Assembly (NCBI RefSeq): GCF_018408855.1
Contig: NZ_AP024324.1
Location: forward strand, 682,001 to 746,000
Origin: Caballeronia sp. NK8
GTDB taxonomy: Bacteria > Pseudomonadota > Gammaproteobacteria > Burkholderiales > Burkholderiaceae
Length of the DNA: 64,000 nucleotides
Direction of reading: 5' to 3'
Both the position numbers and the translations under genes were made by a program. Positions 50,736 through 59,636 of this stretch are shown here, piece by piece. Each line of letters begins with the position of its first letter. The first letter of the stretch is position 1. The notes under the pieces are model-generated. The model ran no database searches. It worked only from the letters and a program-made list of their open reading frames with translations, and was not told the DNA's origin.

Positions 50736-50869
50736 GTCGTCGTTTCCTGGCGGAGAAAGAAGTGCTTGTACCTTAGCTCCGCATGCCACTAGCATGTAGG
50801 TCGTTGTTGCCACCATTTGCGCCATCGGCCGCACGGGGGAATCGACTCGCGCGCCTGGCAGGAGCAGGT

Positions 50870-51829
50870 ATGCATCAGATCGGCTTCATCGTGCCGCAGA
50901 GATTCCAGCTCATGAGCCTCGCGGCGCTCACGGCATTCGAACTCGCGAACATGCCGCCACGAGGTCCGTGCTACGAGATTCATCTGCTGTCGCCGCAGGG
51001 CGGCCCGCTCGAATCGTCGAGCGGAATGACGCTGCAAACCAGGGCATTCGGAGAGCCGGCATTCGATACGGTCATCGTGGGCTCGATCACGGAGCTCAGG
51101 ATTCCTCCATTCGATCCGGCCTTGATCGCGTTCGTGAAGGAAGCCGCGAAAGCATCGCGACGCGTGGCTTCCATCTGCAGTGGCGCATTCGTGCTTGCCG
51201 AAGCGGGACTGCTGAATGGCCGGCGCGCGACCATGCATTGGGCGCACGCGTCCGAGTTCAGGGCACGCTTCCCGGATGTCGTAACGGAAGAAGACCGGAT
51301 CTTCATCAATGACGGACCGATATGGACATCGGCGGGCATGACGGCCGGGATCGATCTCGCCCTGGCTCTGCTCGATAACGACCTCGGACCCGATGCCGCC
51401 AAACTGGTGGCCCGCCTTCTCGTCATGAACCAGCGGCGGCTGGGCGGACAAAAGCAGCACTCGGCCTTGCTCGATATGACGCCGAAGTCGGACCGGATCG
51501 AGTCGGTGCTCGGACACATACGACGCAACCTGCGCAATCCGCTCAGCATCGAGGAACTCGCGGACGTGGCCAATCTCAGCCCCCGGCAGTTCAGCCGCGC
51601 GTTTCTGGCGGAAACGGGTCAGTCTCCGGCGAAGGCTGTCGAACAGCTTCGGCTGGAAGCCGCGAGATTCATGATCGAGCAAGGCCGCCATACGATCAAC
51701 GTGGTCGCGCAGGAGACGGGCTTCGCGGACAGGGAGCGCATGCGCCGCGCGTTTGTGCGGACGTATGGCGTGCCCGCCGATGTCCTGAGAAGGAACGCGC
51801 GTCGGGAGAGCGCGGTTTCGGTCGAATGA
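50870..51829 (+). CDS. AraC-family regulator with N-terminal GATase1-like (DJ-1/PfpI) domain
   Basis: A 319-residue transcription factor of the FtrA/GbdR/CdhR type. The N-terminal DJ-1-like domain (1-180) has the elbow [19 protein letters not shown] with a cysteine. The C-terminal double helix-turn-helix (about 220-310) includes [33 protein letters not shown]. The start at 50870 has AGGAG upstream. It is divergent from the nitrilase gene (134-bp spacer) and probably activates it. Confidence 0.87.
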   Translation: MHQIGFIVPQRFQLMSLAALTAFELANMPPRGPCYEIHLLSPQGGPLESSSGMTLQTRAFGEPAFDTVIVGSITELRIPPFDPALIAFVKEAAKASRRVASICSGAFVLAEAGLLNGRRATMHWAHASEFRARFPDVVTEEDRIFINDGPIWTSAGMTAGIDLALALLDNDLGPDAAKLVARLLVMNQRRLGGQKQHSALLDMTPKSDRIESVLGHIRRNLRNPLSIEELADVANLSPRQFSRAFLAETGQSPAKAVEQLRLEAARFMIEQGRHTINVVAQETGFADRERMRRAFVRTYGVPADVLRRNARRESAVSVE

Positions 51830-51904
51830 CAATCTCGACAGGACGATAACGATGTGTCGGAGCGTGTCAGAAACTATTTTTCAGGGATGCCAAGTTTCCA
51901 CGCA

Positions 51905-52591
51905 TCACCCCGCCAACGCACCGACCCGCTCGAAGATAGCACCGCGTGGCGCCGGTGGCTCGGCGATCGGCGCATAGGCGAGCTTGCGCGCTTCCTTCGC
52001 GCCGATGCCAAAGGCACGCATCAGCGCGAACATCGACTGCTCGGCGTAATCGGCGGGCGCATCGGCGGATAAAAGCGTTTCGATGCCGTACATGATCGAG
52101 CCAAGCGCGATATCGCGCGCGACGACCAGATCGGTCACGTCGAAGCGACCCGCATCCAGCGCCAGTTGCAGATCCCGCGTGAGGTACTCGTCGAGCAGGC
52201 GGCCGCGCGATCCCCGCTTCGTTCCCACCCGCGTAATGAACGCGCCCCACAGCGGATAGCGCGCCGCCATCCCCATGTAAAGACGCGAACCCACCACCAC
52301 GCGTTGCGCCGGATCATCGATCGCGCGCACGAGCGGGTCGAGGATCGCGAGCACTTCATCGCTGCTTTCGCCCGCCACAGCCGACAGCAGTTCCGCGGTC
52401 GTGCGGAAGTAGTTGTAGAACGTCCCGCGCGCGACCCCCGCCGCGGCAATGAAATCGTCGATCGTCGGGGCATCCGCGCCCTTTTCCGCGAACACACCCA
52501 GCGCGCTTTCGATGAGACGGATGCGCGTCTTCTCCCGCCGCTGCGCTCCCACGCGGGTTCGGTGATTTTCGGTCGATTCTGTGTCTTCCAT
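51905..52591 (-). CDS. TetR-family transcriptional regulator
   Basis: A 228-residue TetR protein with the helix-turn-helix GADAPTIDDFIAAAGVARGTFYNYFRTTAELLSAV at residues 38-72. It is divergent from the five-gene aromatic operon. The 176-bp spacer contains one perfect and one imperfect TTGAC-N6-GTCAA dyad, its likely operators. Confidence 0.87.
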   Translation of the reverse strand: MEDTESTENHRTRVGAQRREKTRIRLIESALGVFAEKGADAPTIDDFIAAAGVARGTFYNYFRTTAELLSAVAGESSDEVLAILDPLVRAIDDPAQRVVVGSRLYMGMAARYPLWGAFITRVGTKRGSRGRLLDEYLTRDLQLALDAGRFDVTDLVVARDIALGSIMYGIETLLSADAPADYAEQSMFALMRAFGIGAKEARKLAYAPIAEPPAPRGAIFERVGALAG

Positions 52592-52659
52592 GGGCTATCC
52601 CGTTGATCTGGCTTGATTTTAGCAGCGCGTGCCGCGTGCGGGTTTGTCCTGAGTCGATT

Positions 52660-52683
52660 CATATTGACGATATTGTCAATATG
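52660..52683. promoter_or_regulatory. TetR operator O1, perfect 9-bp-arm palindrome
   Basis: CATATTGAC (52660-52668) and GTCAATATG (52675-52683) are perfect inverses separated by GATATT. It lies 68 bp upstream of the TetR start. Confidence 0.75.
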
Positions 52684-52693
52684 CATAGAATTG

Positions 52694-52716
52694 GAACTGA
52701 CACATTCGTCAATATG
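52694..52716. promoter_or_regulatory. TetR operator O2, imperfect copy
   Basis: TGAC (52698-52701), 6-nt spacer, then GTCAATATG (52708-52716), which is identical to the right arm of O1. Centres of O1 and O2 are 33 bp apart, about three helical turns. Confidence 0.6.
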
Positions 52717-52767
52717 AGATTCACGCAAACCCGAGGCGTCGTGCCTTCGGGTCCACAGGAGGCAGAT

Positions 52768-53616
52768 ATGCGTTTCGTCAGTTTCGAAAAGAATGGCAAG
52801 GCAACCCTCGGCGTACGGGATGGCGATCACGTGCGCGTCGTCGGTGACGAGACACTGGAGTCGCTTCTCGCGCGCGGCGTTCGTCTCGATGAGTACGCCG
52901 CAACCCACGCGACGGAAGACAAGGTGCCTGCCGCCGGCCTGAAATACCTTCCGCCGCTGCAGAAACCGCCCAAGATTGTTTGCGTCGGTCTGAACTACGC
53001 CGACCACACCAAGGAAAGCAAGTACGAACAGCCCGACTACCCGACCCTGTTCCTGCGCGTCAACACCAGTCTGGTCGCGCACGAGCAACCGATGATCCGC
53101 CCAGGCGTCGGCGATTCGGCAGGCCTCGATTACGAAGGCGAAGTCGCGGTCGTGCTGGGCAAGGGCGGCCGTCACATCGCGAAAGAAGACGCGCTCTCGC
53201 ATGTCGCGGGTTATGCGCTCTTCAACGATGGTTCCGTGCGCGAGTATCAGTTCAAGACGCCGCAGTGGACCGTCGGCAAGAATTTCGATGGCACGGGCGC
53301 ATTCGGTCCCGATCTCGTCACCGCCGACGAACTGCCCGCCGGAGCGAAAGGCCTGTTGCTGGAGACGCGCGTGAACGGCGAAGTGGTCCAGTCGGCGAGC
53401 ACCGACGACATGGTCTTCGACGTCGCGACGCTCATCAGTGTCATCAGCGAAGCCATCACCCTCGAAGCGGGCGATGTGATCGTGTCCGGCACGCCGTCGG
53501 GCATCGGCTGGGCGCGCACGCCGCGCCTTCTGATGAAAGCGGGCGACGTGTGCGAAGTGTCGGTCGAGAAAATCGGCACCCTGCGCAATGTCATCGCCGA
53601 CGAAGCAGCGCGTTGA
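52768..53616 (+). CDS. Fumarylacetoacetate hydrolase family protein
   Basis: A 282-residue FAH-fold enzyme. The metal-binding stretch is GLDYEGEVAVVLG (Asp121, Glu123, Glu125), with VGLNYADHTKES, GKNFDGTGAFGPDLVT and SGTPSGIGWARTP as further family blocks. Members include acylpyruvate hydrolases, 2-hydroxy-hepta-diene-dioate isomerases and fumarylpyruvate hydrolase. The start at 52768 has AGGAGG 6 nt upstream. As first gene of the aromatic operon it probably hydrolyses or isomerises the ring-cleavage product. Confidence 0.87.
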   Translation: MRFVSFEKNGKATLGVRDGDHVRVVGDETLESLLARGVRLDEYAATHATEDKVPAAGLKYLPPLQKPPKIVCVGLNYADHTKESKYEQPDYPTLFLRVNTSLVAHEQPMIRPGVGDSAGLDYEGEVAVVLGKGGRHIAKEDALSHVAGYALFNDGSVREYQFKTPQWTVGKNFDGTGAFGPDLVTADELPAGAKGLLLETRVNGEVVQSASTDDMVFDVATLISVISEAITLEAGDVIVSGTPSGIGWARTPRLLMKAGDVCEVSVEKIGTLRNVIADEAAR

Positions 53617-53674
53617 TACCTCATCCACGAAGCCGGCCGCAGAGCCGGCGCTCATCGGACATGGAGACACGGTC

Positions 53675-54613
53675 ATGAGCGACCCAGCCGTAGCATCCGC
53701 ATGCGCAAGTGTTCACTCGATCGATCACTTTGCGCTCAACGTTCCCTCGCTCGCCGATGCAGAGCGATTCTTCAGCGCGTTCGGCCTCGATGTGACCGCG
53801 ACAGCCGAAGCAATCGAGTTGCGCGCAGCCGACGGGCATCGCTGGGCGCGCATGCTCCCCGCGTCGGCAAAGTCGCTGGCGTATCTGAGTTTCAATTGCT
53901 TCGAAAACGATTTCGCGGCGATCCGCGAACAGGTTGAGGCGACAGGCGCGGACCTGATCGCATCGCCCGATCAAGGCTTCTGGTTCCGCGATCCGGACGG
54001 CAACCTGATTCAGGTCAAGGTCGGCCCGAAGACGACGCCATCCGGGAAGCAACCGTGCGTCGTCGCATCGAGTCACGCGGACGAGCGCGGCGCGCACACG
54101 CGTTCAGCCGCGCAAACCGTGCGGCCACGACGTCTCTCGCATGTGCTGCTGTTCTCGCCCGACGTTCTCCGTGCACTGGAGTTCTATGGCAAGGCACTCG
54201 GTCTGCGTCTGTCGGACAAGTCGCTCGACATCATCGCATTCACGCATGCGCCGCATGGCAGCGACCACCATCTGCTCGCGTTCGCCAAAAGCAGCGCGCG
54301 CGGCTGGCATCACGCGGCGTGGGACGTCGATGACGTGAACCTCGTCGGCCAAGGCGCCTCGCAGATGGCCGCGGCCGGCTTCACGAAGGGCTGGGGCACG
54401 GGCAGACACGTACTGGGTTCGAACTATTTCCACTACGTGCAGGACCCGTGGGGCTCGTTCTGCGAGTACTCCGCCGACATCGATTTCGTGTCTGCCGGCC
54501 AGACATGGCCCGCTGGCGACTTCGCGCCGGAAGACTCGCTCTATCTGTGGGGCCCGCCGGTCCCCGACGACTTCATCCATAACACCGAAGCAGGCGTCGT
54601 TTCACAAGACTGA
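53675..54613 (+). CDS. Type I extradiol dioxygenase (VOC superfamily)
   Basis: A 312-residue two-domain VOC protein similar to catechol 2,3-dioxygenase and 2,3-dihydroxybiphenyl dioxygenase. The iron ligands of the C-terminal domain are His156 (LSHVLLFS), His212 or His213 (GWHHAAWDV) and Glu264 (FCEYSAD), in the expected spacing. The N-terminal domain (SIDHFALNV on) is the degenerate repeat. The start at 53675 has GGAG 8-9 nt upstream. With the FAD hydroxylase next to it, it should cleave a catechol formed by that enzyme in the meta mode. Confidence 0.85.
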   Translation: MSDPAVASACASVHSIDHFALNVPSLADAERFFSAFGLDVTATAEAIELRAADGHRWARMLPASAKSLAYLSFNCFENDFAAIREQVEATGADLIASPDQGFWFRDPDGNLIQVKVGPKTTPSGKQPCVVASSHADERGAHTRSAAQTVRPRRLSHVLLFSPDVLRALEFYGKALGLRLSDKSLDIIAFTHAPHGSDHHLLAFAKSSARGWHHAAWDVDDVNLVGQGASQMAAAGFTKGWGTGRHVLGSNYFHYVQDPWGSFCEYSADIDFVSAGQTWPAGDFAPEDSLYLWGPPVPDDFIHNTEAGVVSQD

Positions 54614-54703
54614 TCGCTTCACACCCATTGCATCGATTCGATGGCTGCCGGACTCATCCGGCGCCAGGGCACAACTCGCTCATTTTTCAGCAGGTGAACC
54701 GAA

Positions 54704-56320
54704 ATGACAGATCAAACCATCCTCGACGTCGCGATTGTCGGATACGGACCGGTCGGGCAATCTCTTTCCATTCTTCTCGGAGAGCGCGGCTATCACGTGG
54801 CGGTCTTCGACCGCTGGCCTTCGCTGTATCCGCTTCCGCGTGCCGTCTTTCACGATCACGAGATCCGCCGCGTGTTTCATGCAATGGATCTTGGACAAGA
54901 GGTCCAGCGCATCTCGCAACCGTCCTCCAAATACCAGTGGTTCAACGCGGACTGGAAAACGCTCGTCGAGATCGACTGGTCCGCGGAATCGATCAGCGAT
55001 GGGCCGGTGGGCTACCTTTTCAATCAGCCGTCGCTCGAAGCGCTGCTCGACAGCAAGGCCAAGTCAATACCGAATGTCTCGGTGCAACAGGGCTGGGAAG
55101 CGACCGGATTGCGGCAGTTGTCCGACTGCTGCGAACTGACCCTGCGCCGCGGCGCGATGGACGGCGCGATCTGGCAGCCGACCGGCGAGACGCAGACGGT
55201 GCGCGCGCGCTATGTCGTCGGGGCGGACGGGGCGAACAGCTTCGTTCGAAAGTCGCAAGGCATCGAGTTCGACGATCTCGGCTTTCAGGAAGACTGGCTC
55301 GTCATCGATCTGCAGCCGAACGATGGCGTGAAGCTCGACGTGCCCGACATCGGCCAGTGGTGCAATCCTGCGCGCCCGACGACGATGGTGCCGGGCGGCC
55401 CCGGCTACCGTCGCTGGGAGTTCATGCGTCTGCCGCACGAATCGATCGAAGACCTGCAAAAGCCGGAGAAAGTGTGGGAGCTGCTGTCGCCCTGGGTGAC
55501 GCCGGAGAACGCGACGCTCGTGCGCCATGCCGTCTACAAGTTTCGCTCGCTGATCGCAAGAAACTGGCATAGCGGCCGCGTGGTGCTCGCTGGCGACGCT
55601 GCGCATCAAATGCCGCCGTTCATGGGGCAGGGCATGTGCTCCGGTATCCGCGACGCATGGAATCTCGCCTGGCGCTTCGACCTGATCCTGAAGGGCCTGG
55701 CTTCGGACCGGGTGCTCGAAGGCTATACGCCCGAACGTCGGCCGCAGGTGCGTGCCGTGATCGATGCGTCCATCGCGATGGGTCAGCTCGTGTGCATCTC
55801 CGACAAGGACGAAGCGGCCCGCCGCGACGAAGCGTATCTCGCAGGCGATGTGCCCGCGCTTGCGCCCTTCCCCGGCCTGACCGATGGCCTGATCTGCAAG
55901 GACCCCGCATTCGCCTGCGAGAGCGTGGCTGGCCTGCTGAGCGTTCACGGTCAGGTGAAGAACCTGGGCGAGGCAACCCGCTACGACGACACCATGCCCA
56001 ACGGCTTTCACGTGATCGCGCTCGACGCGCATCCGAACCGGTACCTCGACGCGCAGGACAAGGCGGCGCTGGCGGCCATCGGCGGGCATTCGATCGGCAT
56101 CACGAGCGACGCCGACAAAGCCGTCAAGGATCGCGTGCTGTTCGATGTCAGCGGCAAATACAAGCGGTTCTTCGACGAACACGGTGTCAAGGCCATCGTC
56201 GTGCGTCCCGACTACTACATCTTCGGCGGCGTGAAGACGCTCGAACAACTGCCGGCGTTGTTGAGCGATCTCGTGTCGCGGCTTTCGATCGACGAACACA
56301 CGGAAGCGGCTCTTTCCTGA
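54704..56320 (+). CDS. FAD-dependent aromatic hydroxylase (MhpA-like)
   Basis: A 538-residue flavoprotein monooxygenase of the PHBH class. Motifs: N-terminal dinucleotide fold DVAIVGYGPVGQSL, the DG motif GADGANSFVRK and the GD motif LAGDAAHQMPPFMGQGMCSGIRDA. Length and sequence resemble 3-(3-hydroxyphenyl)propionate hydroxylase MhpA. A thioredoxin-like C-terminal domain of about 140 residues follows, typical of that subgroup. It should hydroxylate a monohydroxylated aromatic to a catechol with NAD(P)H and O2. The substrate is unknown. Confidence 0.85.
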   Translation: MTDQTILDVAIVGYGPVGQSLSILLGERGYHVAVFDRWPSLYPLPRAVFHDHEIRRVFHAMDLGQEVQRISQPSSKYQWFNADWKTLVEIDWSAESISDGPVGYLFNQPSLEALLDSKAKSIPNVSVQQGWEATGLRQLSDCCELTLRRGAMDGAIWQPTGETQTVRARYVVGADGANSFVRKSQGIEFDDLGFQEDWLVIDLQPNDGVKLDVPDIGQWCNPARPTTMVPGGPGYRRWEFMRLPHESIEDLQKPEKVWELLSPWVTPENATLVRHAVYKFRSLIARNWHSGRVVLAGDAAHQMPPFMGQGMCSGIRDAWNLAWRFDLILKGLASDRVLEGYTPERRPQVRAVIDASIAMGQLVCISDKDEAARRDEAYLAGDVPALAPFPGLTDGLICKDPAFACESVAGLLSVHGQVKNLGEATRYDDTMPNGFHVIALDAHPNRYLDAQDKAALAAIGGHSIGITSDADKAVKDRVLFDVSGKYKRFFDEHGVKAIVVRPDYYIFGGVKTLEQLPALLSDLVSRLSIDEHTEAALS

Positions 56321-56348
56321 ATCGAATAAGAACTGACTGGAGGAGAAC

Positions 56349-57449
56349 ATGAGAAAGACACTGTGCGCACTGGCTGTTGCATGCGCGCTCACGCCGCACG
56401 CTCACGCGCAAAGCAGCGTAACGCTGTTCGGCATTCTCGACGTCGGCGTGAGCTATGTGAGCAACGAGAACGGCAGCCACAATTTCAAGGCCGACGACTC
56501 GATCTGGACGCCCAGCCTCTGGGGCATGCGCGGCGTCGAAGATCTGGGCGGCGGTTACAAGGCCGTGTTCGAGCTCGCGTCGCAGTTCTCGGTGAACAGC
56601 GGCGCAGGCATCCCGGGACCGAACGCCGACTTCAACCGGCAGGCTTTCGTCGGGCTGTCGAAGGACGACATCGGAAGCATTACGTTCGGTCAGCAATACA
56701 ACCTGATGGCGGATTTCCTTTTCTTTCCGCCTGCGAAACTGGACGGAGCCTTCACCTATGGCGGCCTCTACAACATGCGGCAGGGTCCGTTCGCCGCGCT
56801 CGGCATTCCCCAGAATCCCACCGGCTCGTTCGACTTCGATCAGACCGGCGGTACGTCGCGCGTGTCGAACTCGATCAAGCTCGTATCGGCCACTTTCGCG
56901 GGTTTGAGGCTCGGCGCGCTGTACGGCTTCGGCAATACGCCCGGTTCGTTTTCCGCGAACAACACGATTGGATTCGGCGTGAACTATGCGATCGGCGGCT
57001 TCGGCATCGCGGCGGCTTACAACGAAACGAAATACGCGGCACTGAACGACGGTCACGACGGGATTCGCAACTTCGGAGGCGGTCTCAGCCAGACCATCGG
57101 TGACGTGTATCTCAATGCGCTCTACACGAATACGCGCAATACGCTGACGGGAGGCGTCGTGCAGGCGGTTCAGGTCGGAGGGCTGTACACGTTCATGCCG
57201 GATATCCGTTTCGGCGCGAACTATCAGTACATGAAGGGCAACGCGCAGCTGAGCCACAACAGGGCACAGCAGGTCACCAGCGTCGCGCAGTATCTCCTGT
57301 CCAAGCGCACCACGTTGTACGCCGAAGCCGTCTACCAGTGGACGGGCGGCGATGTCGAAGGCGGACATAACGCCTGGATCAACGGTGCGGGACAGTCGAG
57401 CACCACGCATCAAATCATCGGCCGCCTCGGCCTGCAGACTATTTTCTGA
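56349..57449 (+). CDS. Outer-membrane general porin, Burkholderia OmpC-like
   Basis: A 366-residue porin with a signal peptide (KTLCALAVACALTPHAHAQ, cleavage before SSVTLFG). It has the betaproteobacterial start SSVTLFGILDVGVSYVSN and a C-terminal beta-signal ending LGLQTIF, with the final Phe. It is the fourth gene of the aromatic operon (28-bp gap, GGAGGAG before the ATG) and probably eases entry of the aromatic substrate through the outer membrane. Confidence 0.9.
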   Translation: MRKTLCALAVACALTPHAHAQSSVTLFGILDVGVSYVSNENGSHNFKADDSIWTPSLWGMRGVEDLGGGYKAVFELASQFSVNSGAGIPGPNADFNRQAFVGLSKDDIGSITFGQQYNLMADFLFFPPAKLDGAFTYGGLYNMRQGPFAALGIPQNPTGSFDFDQTGGTSRVSNSIKLVSATFAGLRLGALYGFGNTPGSFSANNTIGFGVNYAIGGFGIAAAYNETKYAALNDGHDGIRNFGGGLSQTIGDVYLNALYTNTRNTLTGGVVQAVQVGGLYTFMPDIRFGANYQYMKGNAQLSHNRAQQVTSVAQYLLSKRTTLYAEAVYQWTGGDVEGGHNAWINGAGQSSTTHQIIGRLGLQTIF

Positions 57450-57479
57450 CACGCGCTTATCAATCTGGAGATTGCAAAC

Positions 57480-58733
57480 ATGGAATACAACACCGGTTCG
57501 AGGTGGGATACCGCCTATGAGTGGAAAGCCGTGGCCTTGCTGTCGCTGGGCTTTGGACTGGTCGGCATCGACCGGTTCATGATCATGCCGCTCTTTCCCG
57601 TCATGATGACGGAACTGCATCTCGACTATCAGGACCTCGGACACATCACCGGCGCGCTCGCCGTCGCGTGGGGCGTGTCGGCGATGTTCATGGGCAACCT
57701 GTCCGACCGCACGGGCCATCGCAAGGTCATCATTCCGGCGATCATCGCGTTCTCGCTGCTGGCGGGCCTGAGCGGTCTCGCGACGGGCGTCGCTTCCCTG
57801 ATTCTGATTCGCGCGGTGATGGGCTTAGCCGAGGGCGCGTACACGCCTGCCAGCATCATCGCGACGCTCGACGCATCGAAGCCGACGCGCCACGGGCGCA
57901 ATATCGGCATTCAGCAGATGGCGTTGCCGCTCTTCGGTCTGGGCATCGCGCCGATCCTCGTGACACAGTTGCTCAAAGTCTTGCCGTGGCACTGGATTTT
58001 CGCAGTCGTGTCGATTCCAGGTTTGCTGGTTGCTTACCTGATGTTCAAGGTGCTGCGCGACACGAAGGCTTCATCCGCTGCACAGCACACCGCCACACAC
58101 GACGCCACCAGCCACAAGTGGACCGACGTCTTTCGCTACCGCAACATCTCTTTGAACATCGTCGGCATGCTGTGCTGGCTCACGTGCCTCGTCGTGCTGA
58201 GCGCGCTTTTCCCCAGCTATCTGATCGACTATCTTCATCTGAGCATGCAGCAGATGGGTTATGTGCTCTCGGCAATCGGTTTCGGCGGCACGCTCGGCAC
58301 GCTCGTCATGCCCGCTCTCTCCGACAAGCTCGGCAGAAAGCCGGTCATGATCTTCTCCGTGATCGGCGCGGCGCTCTTTCTCCTTCTTCTCATGCGGACC
58401 GGTGCGAATCCGACGTTGCTGTTTACTTACCTTACGCTCACGCTGCTGTTCGTCTTCAGCATGATCACCCTGACGGTGGGGCCGTTGAGTGCGGAATCGG
58501 TGCCGGCGAAACTGATGTCGACGGCTTCGGGTCTGGTGGTCGGCATCGGAGAAGTGTTCGGTGGTGGACTCGCACCGGCGATCGCGGGTTATATCGCGAA
58601 GCACTTCGGCATTCAGTACATCATGCATCTCGGGCTCGCCGCGCTCGCGATCGGACTTGTCGTCGCGCTCTGCCTGAAAGAGACGGCACCGGCTCGGAAG
58701 CGCGTGCAGGCACCAGCCGTCGCATTGGACTGA
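57480..58733 (+). CDS. MFS transporter, probable aromatic-acid importer
   Basis: A 417-residue major facilitator with twelve predicted helices. It starts with a 20-residue soluble segment and GFGLVGIDRFMIMPLFPVMM in TM1, then GNLSDRTGHRKVIIP in the 2-3 loop and SDKLGRKPVMIFS in the second half. The ribosome site is GGAG, 10 nt upstream. It is the last gene of the TetR-controlled operon and presumably imports the aromatic acid used by the hydroxylase. Confidence 0.85.
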   Translation: MEYNTGSRWDTAYEWKAVALLSLGFGLVGIDRFMIMPLFPVMMTELHLDYQDLGHITGALAVAWGVSAMFMGNLSDRTGHRKVIIPAIIAFSLLAGLSGLATGVASLILIRAVMGLAEGAYTPASIIATLDASKPTRHGRNIGIQQMALPLFGLGIAPILVTQLLKVLPWHWIFAVVSIPGLLVAYLMFKVLRDTKASSAAQHTATHDATSHKWTDVFRYRNISLNIVGMLCWLTCLVVLSALFPSYLIDYLHLSMQQMGYVLSAIGFGGTLGTLVMPALSDKLGRKPVMIFSVIGAALFLLLLMRTGANPTLLFTYLTLTLLFVFSMITLTVGPLSAESVPAKLMSTASGLVVGIGEVFGGGLAPAIAGYIAKHFGIQYIMHLGLAALAIGLVVALCLKETAPARKRVQAPAVALD

Positions 58734-58749
58734 TGCACGATTTTCACCG

Positions 58750-59595
58750 TTACGTCGTATAAAGCGTGACCAGAAAGATGGTGAATCGATAGCCAAGAAC
58801 GATCAGACCCGCCACCAGCGCCAATGCCACGGCCTGAACGACTCTTGCTTTACCGCGCGAGCCGAAGACGGGTTTGATCGCAAGAAAGATATAGCCTCCG
58901 CAGAAGCAGAGATTGACGACCGACAGAAGGTTGTCGATGAATGGCGAACTGAGTCCGAGTCCGCCCAGGCGAATATCGATAGCCGCGACGGCTAGCGCGA
59001 GCGAGAACACCAATAGCAGGAACGCGTAGAGATGGAGAGAGAAATAGACAAAGGTGACGAACGGTTTGCGCGAACGGAGAAAGATCATCCGCAACGACAA
59101 AGTGAACGGAACCACCATGAGAATGATCAGCGACTTGGCATTGAGCACCGCCGCACGATCGAACGTTGCCGTGTACTGCGCCACGTCCGTCCGCAATCTC
59201 GCGACGCGCTCCGCCGCCAGCGAGCGCGCCAGCGGACTCCAGTCCTGATGATAGAGATGAGACTCCAGCGTCGAGCCGAACACCTGCGTGTCGGTCAGGG
59301 ACTGCAACGCGAAAAAGAACGCATTTGCGACCAGGAACAACTGGAACGGCGGCACGAAAGGCATGCGCTTTCCATTCAGATGCGCGACCGTCAGCTCGCC
59401 TGGATGACGCAGCAGAACCCAGAACGTACGCAGCAGTCGTCCGTCGATGCTCGTCGCCGCGTGCAGGACCTTCGCGCCGATCCCGCGCAACGTCAGATCG
59501 GGAGGCCGAAGCGGGCTTTCGCCGCACATCGGGCAAAAAGGTGTGGTGACATGATGGGCACACGTCGGACATATCCAGGGTTCGGTCGCAGGCAT
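58750..59595 (-). CDS. DUF3667-type zinc-ribbon membrane protein
   Basis: A 281-residue protein with an N-terminal zinc ribbon (CPTCAHH, then CPMCGE) and about five membrane helices in the C-terminal half. GRLLRTFWVLLRHPGELTVAHLNGKR and PFQLFLVANAFFF are typical of the DUF3667 family. GGAGG lies 6 nt before the chosen ATG at 59595; the frame to 59634 is not needed. No pathway role can be read. It is convergent with the MFS gene (16 bp). Confidence 0.75.
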   Translation of the reverse strand: MPATEPWICPTCAHHVTTPFCPMCGESPLRPPDLTLRGIGAKVLHAATSIDGRLLRTFWVLLRHPGELTVAHLNGKRMPFVPPFQLFLVANAFFFALQSLTDTQVFGSTLESHLYHQDWSPLARSLAAERVARLRTDVAQYTATFDRAAVLNAKSLIILMVVPFTLSLRMIFLRSRKPFVTFVYFSLHLYAFLLLVFSLALAVAAIDIRLGGLGLSSPFIDNLLSVVNLCFCGGYIFLAIKPVFGSRGKARVVQAVALALVAGLIVLGYRFTIFLVTLYTT

Positions 59596-59636
59596 GATGT
59601 CCTCCATTGGACCGGTCGTACACCTACCCTTCATCG

